7,856 bases of DNA from an uncultured Marmoricola sp. (lineage in GTDB: Bacteria; Actinomycetota; Actinomycetes; Propionibacteriales; Nocardioidaceae), in assembly GCF_943913695.1 (NCBI RefSeq), contig NZ_CALTZE010000153.1, positions 1-7,856 of the forward strand, given 5' to 3'. Shown piece by piece: positions 1-6,086 of the stretch; within the stretch, counting starts at the first letter, position 1, and the number at the start of each line of letters is the position of its first letter. The notes beneath the pieces are model-generated. The model ran no database searches, was not told the DNA's origin, and saw nothing but the letters and a program-made list of their open reading frames with translations. A program made the position numbers and the translations under genes.

Positions 1-45
1 TGGGACGGGCGCCTCAACCTGCCCTTGACAAGAGGTGCCTACATA

Positions 46-588
46 TCAGCTGTTCAAGCGATCCAGGGTGAGTGCGGCCATTGTGAATGCATCTTGGATC
101 TCACCGATCCTGATGCGACGCTCGAGCTCGGCTGCCGACACCCAGGCCACCTCATGGACTTCATCTGGATCTCGTGTCACCACCTTTGGCACTGCGTCGA
201 GGGTCACTCGGTGGATGTCGACGCGGGTTGCCATCAAGCCGGAGTCTGGGGTCACGCTTCCGAGGAGGACAGGCTCGACGCCGTCCAGGCCCAGCTCTTC
301 CTCGACTTCCCGTCGCGCAGTTTCCGTGGAGTCGCCGTCGTCGGAGAAGCCGCGCGGTAGAGCCCACTCCCAGACGTCGGTGGGGTAGCGGTAGACGCGC
401 ACGAGGGCAATGCGTCCCGCGGCCCGGACCAGGACGACCGCACCTCGGCCCTTCGTGACGGTCTCGATGCGGACGTACGAGCCATGACGCCCACTTGGGA
501 ACACGACATCGTCGTCCCAGACGCGCACGAAGTTGTTCTCGTAGCGAAGGTGCGCGGCAACTCGGCGGATGGGTAGCGATTCACTCAT
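46..588 (-). CDS. Nudix hydrolase, ADP-ribose pyrophosphatase-like
   Basis: Predicted 180-residue Nudix enzyme that would cleave a nucleoside diphosphate linked to another group; ADP-ribose or a related sugar nucleotide is the likeliest substrate. Seen: a hydrophobic strand and RYP (residues 67-69), then WEWALPRG (73-80), then the Nudix core R93-E94-V-E-E97-E98-L-G100-L, whose glutamates bind the metal. The RYP...LPxG layout before the box and the TPDSG stretch after it (113-117) resemble the ADP-ribose pyrophosphatase subgroup. The segment between the G-D pair (85-86) and R93 is one residue shorter than the usual Nudix spacing. A start at 666 is possible, but the ATG at 588 is preferred: it overlaps the upstream gene's stop as ATGA, and the protein from there has a normal family length. 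No signal peptide, so cytoplasmic. The fold is well supported; the substrate is inference. Confidence 0.88.
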   Translation of the reverse strand: MSESLPIRRVAAHLRYENNFVRVWDDDVVFPSGRHGSYVRIETVTKGRGAVVLVRAAGRIALVRVYRYPTDVWEWALPRGFSDDGDSTETARREVEEELGLDGVEPVLLGSVTPDSGLMATRVDIHRVTLDAVPKVVTRDPDEVHEVAWVSAAELERRIRIGEIQDAFTMAALTLDRLNS

Positions 589-1913
589 GTCTTGCCCGTC
601 TTCATGGTCATCTCCACCGAGCGTCTCAATCGACCGACCGCGCGGCGGCGCACCATCTCTTCCCACCGGTCCGCGGCGCGACCGCCGAGCAGGAACTGGT
701 CGGGAGTGACCGATTCGGTGAGCAGGCCCCCCAGCACAGCACCCATCAACCCTCCGCCCAGATGGTCGCCGACGACGAACCCTGTTGCACCGCCAACCAT
801 GCCGACACGGGCGGCCCGCAAGAGCCGACGAGGTGTGGCAGTCAGTACTTTGATCAGTCGCCTTCCCTCGACGCTCTCCACGAGGCCGTCCTCGAAGAGC
901 CCTTGCAGTCTTACCCCTGGACTGTCGAACTGGCGCTTCATCAGTCGGTCCTTGACCGCCTGCCAGGTGAGCACCTGCGCGGCCGGTTCGCGTTCGAGTA
1001 GAAAGCTGATGCGGCCATCAAACTCGATGGGTACTGAGGTCTCTCGCAAGCCGATCGGCACCTGGGGAGCGGCCGTCTCGTCTACACACGTGGCTGCACC
1101 GAGCGACTGCGCAACGACGCAGTTGTAGTGCATGTCCACAACTCCAGAGACCTCTGACACCACCTCCTGACCCATACCGAGTCCGTCCACTAGGTCGGGC
1201 AAGATCTGGCGCCACACGCTGCGCAGGTCGAGATCGAGGGTCGATCGCCCCTTGTCGTCCGTGCCGGCCTCGCCCCGCATCTCTTCGACAGCCCGACCGA
1301 CGTGTTGCAGCTCGCCGTCATCCCGCGAGCGCAGATCGGCGAGCACGCGCGATCCGAGGCCGCGGTCACCGCTGATGGGCTGCGCCCGCTCGCTTGCCGC
1401 GGACCGTCTGAATGCCGTGTCCAACACGCGCAAGGCGTCGACCTGCTCACCCAGATCTCCACCTAGCGGTTCAGCCGACACTCCTCGCACAACGGCGTAG
1501 ACGGACTCACGCGCCGCGGGATCAGCCAGCTCGGGCCACGCGCTGAAATGGAAGCCGCTGCGCAATCGGCTTGCGAACGCGTTGAGCACGGTGAATGGAT
1601 CCTCGCCTGTGACCTGCTCCAGACCGGATGGGTGGAGTCGAGTCTGGATCAGGCTGTCGGCCACCAACCCGAGGAACGCGTCATGAGTGCTGTCGTCGCG
1701 CACGAGGTTGAGAATGAACGCACTGTCGATGACCTGTGACTGCGACAGCACCGGCACGGTTTGATGCACGAGGAGGTCAAGCATCAGCGCAGAGGTCGCG
1801 CTCACGCTACGAGTGGGCAAATCGTCCCCGCTCGCGCTGTCGAAGAGGACAGAGTCGAGAAGCGGGTAGTAGCGGAGTGGGCCAGCTGGTCGCACGGGCC
1901 TATCTTGCGTCAA
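585..1913 (-). CDS. Uncharacterised protein with glycine-zipper-like C-terminal segment
   Basis: I do not recognise a family for this 442-residue protein. It starts at a TTG (1913); a GTG at 1895 is an alternative with a slightly better upstream purine stretch. No signal peptide is visible. The N-terminal third is mixed helical sequence (PLLDSVLFD near residue 20, then a helical stretch around 60-90). The middle is charged and hydrophilic. Residues about 370-398 form a small-residue, glycine-rich hydrophobic run (GMVGGATGFVVGDHLGGG, then LMGAVLGGLL) that could insert in or pack against a membrane. A basic tail follows, including RRRAVGRLRRS. Its stop overlaps the Nudix start as ATGA, so the two are almost certainly co-translated. 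It looks less GC-rich than the operon to its right: 1681-1740 has 33 G+C of 60. That hints at acquisition but is not proof. Confidence 0.8.
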   Translation of the reverse strand: MTQDRPVRPAGPLRYYPLLDSVLFDSASGDDLPTRSVSATSALMLDLLVHQTVPVLSQSQVIDSAFILNLVRDDSTHDAFLGLVADSLIQTRLHPSGLEQVTGEDPFTVLNAFASRLRSGFHFSAWPELADPAARESVYAVVRGVSAEPLGGDLGEQVDALRVLDTAFRRSAASERAQPISGDRGLGSRVLADLRSRDDGELQHVGRAVEEMRGEAGTDDKGRSTLDLDLRSVWRQILPDLVDGLGMGQEVVSEVSGVVDMHYNCVVAQSLGAATCVDETAAPQVPIGLRETSVPIEFDGRISFLLEREPAAQVLTWQAVKDRLMKRQFDSPGVRLQGLFEDGLVESVEGRRLIKVLTATPRRLLRAARVGMVGGATGFVVGDHLGGGLMGAVLGGLLTESVTPDQFLLGGRAADRWEEMVRRRAVGRLRRSVEMTMKTGKT

Positions 1914-1914
1914 C

Positions 1915-1928
1915 GCACGGGGCCGTGC
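1915..1928. promoter_or_regulatory. Inverted repeat abutting the start of the 442-residue gene
   Basis: GCACGG (1915-1920) and CCGTGC (1923-1928) form a perfect 6-base inverted repeat around a GG centre. It lies immediately before the TTG start on the minus strand. It could be a small operator, or a hairpin masking the weak ribosome-binding region. The CATATT just upstream on the minus strand (1931-1936) resembles a -10 box, but no matching -35 box was found. In GC-rich DNA a repeat this short can arise by chance. Confidence 0.25.
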
Positions 1929-2006
1929 CCAATATGCCCGCGCTTCCCGGTGATCCTGCTCTGCGCGTGAATGAACAGCCTTGGCTACTCGTGTCCGAGC
2001 TAACTA

Positions 2007-2032
2007 GCGCGCGTTGCTCGCCAACCACGCGC
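2007..2032 (-). terminator. Possible hairpin terminator after the five-gene operon
   Basis: In the gap downstream of the dienelactone hydrolase stop, the outer GCGC/GCGC arms and inner GTTG/CAAC arms around a GCGAG loop could form an interrupted hairpin. There is no clear U-tract, which is common for actinobacterial terminators. A separate 10-base palindrome, GTCGGCCGAC (2044-2053), lies right beside the stop codon. Placement between two gene groups fits a transcription end, but the stem is imperfect. Confidence 0.3.
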
Positions 2033-2054
2033 TGCACGGCCGCGTCGGCCGACC

Positions 2055-2753
2055 TCACGCCAGCGGCAGCCGCTCGGCGAGGAAGTCGACGGTGCGCGAC
2101 CACGCCAGCAGCGAGGCGTCGGGGTCGTGCAGCTGCGGCAGGTCGGGGTTGTCGAAGGCGTGGTCGGCCCCTGCGTAGGTGCAGAAGACGACGTCGTCGC
2201 CGGCCACGGCCGCCTCGACATCGGCCACCTGCTCAGGCGGGATGAAGGAGTCGGCGAGCCCGAAGTGGTGCAGCGAAGGCGTGGTGACCTGCGGCGCGAG
2301 GCCGAGCAGGTTCGGAATCGCGGATCCGTAGTAGCTGACCAGGCAGTCGGGGTCGGAGACGGCCGCGAGGTTGAAGCCGAGCCCGCCCCCGAAGCAGAAG
2401 CCGACCACTCCTACGGGGCCCACGACCTGGTCGCGGTCGTGGAGTGCGCCCAGGGCGGTTGCTGCGTCACCGACCGCGGCCTCCCAGTCGACGCGCTGCA
2501 GCAGACCCATCGCCTGGTCGAGGGCGTCCGGGCCCTCGGTCACGCGGGAGACGCCGAGCCGCCAGAAGATCTCAGGTGCGAACACCACGTAGCCCAGGTC
2601 GGCGAGGTCCTGGGCGCGAGCCTCGATGTAGCGGCTGATGCCGAAGATCTCCTGCAGCAGCAGGATCCCGGGCCCGTGACCGGCCGCAGGCAGCCACAGG
2701 TGCGCGGGCATCTCACCCGAGTCGGTCGACACGGTCGTCGAGGTGCGCTTCAT
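2055..2753 (-). CDS. Dienelactone hydrolase-family alpha/beta hydrolase
   Basis: A 232-residue cytoplasmic alpha/beta hydrolase; the length is typical of the dienelactone hydrolase family, which opens lactone or ester bonds. Seen: QEIFG at 34-38, with E35 matching the glutamate that positions the nucleophile; the nucleophile elbow G-F-C120-F-G-G-G; D168 in GLADSFIP; and H198 in AGADHAF. These give the family's Cys-Asp-His triad in the expected order and spacing. The start is ATG at 2753, with a modest AGG about 10 bases upstream. It is the last gene of the operon, 13 bases after the signal peptidase stop. Dienelactone itself need not be the substrate: many members have other or unknown ones, and no aromatic-degradation genes are nearby. 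Its role beside an amine oxidase is unclear; acting on downstream metabolites of the amine would be speculation. Confidence 0.92.
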   Translation of the reverse strand: MKRTSTTVSTDSGEMPAHLWLPAAGHGPGILLLQEIFGISRYIEARAQDLADLGYVVFAPEIFWRLGVSRVTEGPDALDQAMGLLQRVDWEAAVGDAATALGALHDRDQVVGPVGVVGFCFGGGLGFNLAAVSDPDCLVSYYGSAIPNLLGLAPQVTTPSLHHFGLADSFIPPEQVADVEAAVAGDDVVFCTYAGADHAFDNPDLPQLHDPDASLLAWSRTVDFLAERLPLA

Positions 2754-2766
2754 GGCGCCAACCTAG

Positions 2767-3354
2767 TCAGCCGGACCCGACGACGACCCCCACGACGTCG
2801 GAGACCCGCACCAGCCCACGGCCAGGAGTCTGGGCCAGGGCGCGGGAGTCGAGGGAGCCGTCACGGTTGTCCCCCACCACGAAGAGCCACCCCTGCGGCA
2901 CGTCGCGGTCGAAGCCCTGCGCGCTGGCGGCGGTGCCAGGAGGCAGGTAGTCCTCCGAGAGCGGCCGGCCGTCGAGCAGCAGGGCACCGCCCTCGCAGCA
3001 CGCGACCCGCTCACCACCCACGGCGACCACCCTCTTCACCAGCAGGTCGTCCCGTCCGAGGCTCTCGCTCCCCTGCGCAGCGCGGGCCGCGTCGACCCAG
3101 CCCCCGGGGTCGCGGAAGACCACCACGTCGCCGGCCTCGAGCCTGCCGAAGCGCGCCGAGAGGCGCTCCACGAGCACCCGGTCTCCGACCTCCAGCGTCG
3201 GTGCCATCGACGACGACGTCACCCTGTAGGTGGCCAGGCTCGCCTGCAGAGCAGCCACCACCGCGAGCGCCACGACCGCGACCAGCGCCCACCGCGCCCA
3301 GCGCGACGACCGCTGTGAGCGGCGTACGTCGGCCTCGGGTGCGGCGGTGCTCAC
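2767..3354 (-). CDS. lepB: Type I signal peptidase (S26 family)
   Basis: A 195-residue membrane-bound serine protease that removes signal peptides from exported proteins on the outer face of the membrane. Seen: a basic N-terminus (R11-R21), one hydrophobic membrane helix (about 22-42), then TSSSMAPTL with S49 as the nucleophile; the GDRVLV and LEAGDVVVF segments; LVKRVVAVGGE with K107 as the general base; and GDNRDGSLDSR (161-171), the conserved last box. The Ser/Lys dyad is intact, so it should be active. The start is GTG at 3354, overlapping the DUF305 gene's stop as GTGA; there is no good ribosome-binding site, so translation probably depends on coupling. Its place in an operon with three exported or membrane-anchored proteins suggests that it processes them. 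That is inference, since a genome may carry other signal peptidases for general secretion. Confidence 0.94.
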   Translation of the reverse strand: MSTAAPEADVRRSQRSSRWARWALVAVVALAVVAALQASLATYRVTSSSMAPTLEVGDRVLVERLSARFGRLEAGDVVVFRDPGGWVDAARAAQGSESLGRDDLLVKRVVAVGGERVACCEGGALLLDGRPLSEDYLPPGTAASAQGFDRDVPQGWLFVVGDNRDGSLDSRALAQTPGRGLVRVSDVVGVVVGSG

Positions 3355-4082
3355 AGGGAGGCCAGCATCCGCTGCATGGCCCCGATCTCGCGGCGCTGCT
3401 CGCCGACCACGTGACTGGCCAGGCTCTGCACCCAGGAGTTGTCACCGGCCTCGAGCACCTGGGTCGACATCTCCACTGCCCCACGGTGGTGCTCGATCAT
3501 GAGGGAGACGAACTGCCGGGCGGCGTCGCCACCCCTGCGTCCAGCGAGGTCCTCGAGCTGGGCCTCCGTCAGCATGCCGGGCATGTCGTGATCCATCTGC
3601 TCGTCCATGGGGCCACTCATCTCGTGGTCCTCGCCGTGCGTGCCCGGCGCGCAGTCGCTGTCGGCGAGGGCCTCGTCCCAGGCGGCCAACCAGGCACGCA
3701 TGTCGGTGATCTCGTTGCGCTGCACGATGGCGATCTGGTCGGCGAAGTTGCGCACCCGGTAGGGCACGCTCTCGTCGGCGCGGAGGATCCGGCCCATGGT
3801 CACCGCCTGCTGGTGGTGCCCGACCATCGCGCGGACGTAGCCGAGCTCGGCGCCGCTCGGGGTGCCCGGCTGGCACTCGGAGTCCGGCCCTCCGGTCGTG
3901 TGCATCCCGGCTGCGTGGGCATCGCCCATCGATCCGCTCGCCCCCGGCTCGCTCGCCGACGACGCGACCAGCCGGCCCGCGCCGACCACGAGGAGCGGCA
4001 CGAGCACCAGACACGCCACGACTAGACCCGTGCCGGGGCGCAGGCGGGGTCGCCTGCGCTCCGGCCGCGTCGGCGGGGTCAC
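3351..4082 (-). CDS. DUF305 family membrane-anchored, probable copper-binding protein
   Basis: A 243-residue protein of the DUF305 family, which has a ferritin-like four-helix fold; some members (CopM type) bind copper outside the cytoplasm. Seen: a basic N-terminus, a hydrophobic segment (about 19-38) serving as anchor or signal peptide, then two matching helical halves. The first has M86-V-G-H89-H90-QQAV-x-M96 and the second has M195-I-E-H198-H199-RGAVEM. Between them is a Met/His-rich loop (149-170), and C70 and C144 could form a disulfide. Such Met/His clusters are typical of copper ligands. The open frame extends far upstream, but that part is a shadow of the amine oxidase gene. The GTG at 4082 is chosen because it overlaps the oxidase stop as GTGA and places the membrane segment at the N-terminus. 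A role in supplying copper to the oxidase is inferred from context. Confidence 0.9.
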   Translation of the reverse strand: MTPPTRPERRRPRLRPGTGLVVACLVLVPLLVVGAGRLVASSASEPGASGSMGDAHAAGMHTTGGPDSECQPGTPSGAELGYVRAMVGHHQQAVTMGRILRADESVPYRVRNFADQIAIVQRNEITDMRAWLAAWDEALADSDCAPGTHGEDHEMSGPMDEQMDHDMPGMLTEAQLEDLAGRRGGDAARQFVSLMIEHHRGAVEMSTQVLEAGDNSWVQSLASHVVGEQRREIGAMQRMLASL

Positions 4083-6073
4083 CGGACCGTCAGCGTGACA
4101 GCGTTGGAGGTGCTGTCGCCCACGTCTCCGGTGCCCATGTAGCCCACGCGCAGGGAGTAGGTGCCCTTGGCCAGCCTCGGCAGCGTGATCGTCGCCTGAC
4201 CGCCCGCCCCCTTGGCGAGCTTGGCCGTCGCGACGATGCCGGTGCCGTTGGTCACGACCAGGGTCCCGTCGGGCTCGGCCTCGGCCGCGACCCTCACCCG
4301 CAGCACCGCCTGCTGTGCCGTGGTCACGCTGGCGGACGCCAGGGTGGCCGTGGTGGTGGAGGCGTAGCGCGAGACCTCGACGACCACCGGAGCCGACACA
4401 CTGTCCGCGACCGCGTTGCTGCCGGAGAAGTAGGCCGTGAGGCTGTGCGTGCCCAGGGCGAGCTTGGGCAGGTCGAAGTCGATCCTGCCGTCGTCGTTGA
4501 GCCGCATGACGGTCTCCATGAGCTCGTTGGGGCCGTCCATGATCGTCACCACGCCCACCACCCGGGAGGCGGCGCTGGTGACGCGCAAGGTGGCCTTCGG
4601 AGTCGTCGCCGGGGTGTGCCCGGTCGTGCGCATGGTCAGCACCGAGGTGGAGGCCGGCGCGGTGTTGGTGGTCGGACCGCCGTCGGAGAGCCTGCCGTTG
4701 AACCCGTTGCGGGCCTGCGGCGTGATCGGCGACATCGCCCAGAAGTCGCGAGGCACCAGGGAGAAGCCCTGCCAGTGCACCGGCATCGGGCTCTGGTCCT
4801 CGTCGCGCACGATGTGGTGGAAGCCGACGTTGACCCACGCCACGGGGTCCACGAGCGACTGACCGTTGGCGTAGTCGACGATGCCCTGGCCGCTGCAGGC
4901 GTGGTTGATGTTGCCGTCGGCGTACTGCTCGCAGACGTTGTTGGAGGTGAAGGAGAGGGCGTTGCGGTAGGAGGGAGTCGCCTCGTAGGCGTCCTCCTTG
5001 CCGAAGAGCACCTCGTAGCCGCGTGGGTGCTGGTCACCGTTGAGGCTCGAGGGGCTGTAGACCCGCCAGCTGCGCCGCTTGGCGTTGTTGAACAACGACT
5101 CCTGGGTGATCTGCTTGGTGTCGGTGCGCATCAGCGCCGACTGCGCGCCGCGCTTCTTGGTCCAGACGGTGTCGGTCTGCTCCACCTTCTGGTCGTTCTT
5201 GCCGTCGATGCCGAAGTCGACGCGCCACACGGCGGAGTGGTAGTGCGAGGAGGCGAAGTCCTTGTTGCCCTGGCCCACCGGCCAGCCGTAGTTCTGCGCA
5301 GTCAGCCCTGCGATGCGGTCGGCCCACACGGTCGAGGCGATCTCGCCGGTCGCGCCGACGGCGACGTCGATCTTGCCGTTGTCGTTGAACTTGTAGTTGG
5401 TCTCGTACTCGTAGTTGCCGATGGCGGACTCGATCGAGACCTGCAGCGCCGTGCCCTGCGCGGTGAGGTTGACCCCGCCGCTCCACCACGAGGAGCGGTA
5501 GGCCAGGCCCGTGCCGACCTCACGCAGGCACAGCGTGGGGCGGTCCACCTCCGACCAGCCGCCGAACCAGAACTCCGAGGTCAGGGTGTAGTTGCGGATC
5601 TCGCCGCCGGGGCACTCCGCCTCGGTCATCCGGCTGGCGTTCTGGCCGAAGCCGAACATGATGATGTCGTCGAACATGGTGGTGCCGACGTCGTAGGGCA
5701 CGTGCATCGAGGTCGGCGCGATGGAGTCGAGCACCAGGCGCGGCGCAGGGTCGTTGGGGCCCTGCACGGCGACCTTGCTGAGCACGAGGCCCTTGGCGTT
5801 CTCGATGCGCCAGCACATCTCCCACGTGGTGCCGTTGGCCAGCGTCTTCTTGACGTAGGAGGTGCCGGAGCAGAACTCCTCGGTCGGCGTGGCCGCTGCC
5901 GGCATCACGGCCGACGGGGCGGCCACGGAGCTGCTCGGCGCCGCGACCGTGGTGCCCGTGGTCGTGGTGGGAGCAGAGCTTGCCTGGGCAGGAGTGACCG
6001 CACCGAGCAGCACGGCGTTGAGTGGCAGCAGCGCGAGGGTGGCCACCGCCGCGAGGATCTTCTTCGTGAGCAT
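4079..6073 (-). CDS. Secreted copper amine oxidase catalytic domain with two C-terminal Ig-like domains
   Basis: A 664-residue extracellular enzyme predicted to oxidise primary amines to aldehydes, releasing ammonia and hydrogen peroxide, with copper and a self-made topaquinone. Seen in order: Sec signal peptide (1-31, likely cut after AQA); a Thr/Ala/Ser/Pro-rich linker (32-63); the catalytic domain (about 66-455); and two similar Ig-like repeats (about 471-568 and 569-664, each with a GT(H/Y)SL motif near its end). N220-Y221-E222-Y223 is the cofactor motif, Y221 being the topaquinone precursor. H277 and H279 (HYH), plus H420 in VGFHHIVRDED, are the copper ligands. VPY127 and D135 match the conserved Tyr and catalytic Asp, but the loop between them is shorter than usual. 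The N-terminal N2/N3 domains are absent and appear to be encoded by the gene upstream. The ATG at 6073 follows a strong AGAGGTGA; an earlier in-frame start would put residues before the signal peptide. Confidence 0.9.
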   Translation of the reverse strand: MLTKKILAAVATLALLPLNAVLLGAVTPAQASSAPTTTTGTTVAAPSSSVAAPSAVMPAAATPTEEFCSGTSYVKKTLANGTTWEMCWRIENAKGLVLSKVAVQGPNDPAPRLVLDSIAPTSMHVPYDVGTTMFDDIIMFGFGQNASRMTEAECPGGEIRNYTLTSEFWFGGWSEVDRPTLCLREVGTGLAYRSSWWSGGVNLTAQGTALQVSIESAIGNYEYETNYKFNDNGKIDVAVGATGEIASTVWADRIAGLTAQNYGWPVGQGNKDFASSHYHSAVWRVDFGIDGKNDQKVEQTDTVWTKKRGAQSALMRTDTKQITQESLFNNAKRRSWRVYSPSSLNGDQHPRGYEVLFGKEDAYEATPSYRNALSFTSNNVCEQYADGNINHACSGQGIVDYANGQSLVDPVAWVNVGFHHIVRDEDQSPMPVHWQGFSLVPRDFWAMSPITPQARNGFNGRLSDGGPTTNTAPASTSVLTMRTTGHTPATTPKATLRVTSAASRVVGVVTIMDGPNELMETVMRLNDDGRIDFDLPKLALGTHSLTAYFSGSNAVADSVSAPVVVEVSRYASTTTATLASASVTTAQQAVLRVRVAAEAEPDGTLVVTNGTGIVATAKLAKGAGGQATITLPRLAKGTYSLRVGYMGTGDVGDSTSNAVTLTVR

Positions 6074-6078
6074 CGGGG

Positions 6079-6086
6079 TCACCTCT
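6079..6086 (-). promoter_or_regulatory. Ribosome-binding site of the amine oxidase gene
   Basis: On the minus strand AGAGGTGA ends 5 bases before the ATG at 6073, and its TGA is the stop codon of the upstream gene. This fixes the oxidase start. It also means ribosomes finishing the N2/N3-like protein stop on the oxidase's binding site, favouring coupled production of the two proteins. Confidence 0.8.

Noticed and set aside
25..45. TTGACA followed by TACATA, resembling a plus-strand promoter
   Set aside because: Only 9 bases separate the two boxes, too few for a sigma-70 promoter, and no plus-strand gene follows.
2127..4025. 632-residue open frame on the plus strand across three minus-strand genes
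   Set aside because: It runs antisense through the hydrolase, signal peptidase and DUF305 genes. Its Arg/Pro/Gly-rich translation is typical of an antisense shadow in high-GC DNA.
4083..4838. Long N-terminal extension of the DUF305 frame
   Set aside because: The extension is a Gln/Arg/Gly/His-rich shadow of the oxidase coding sequence. The GTG at 4082 gives a coupled start and places the membrane segment at the N-terminus.
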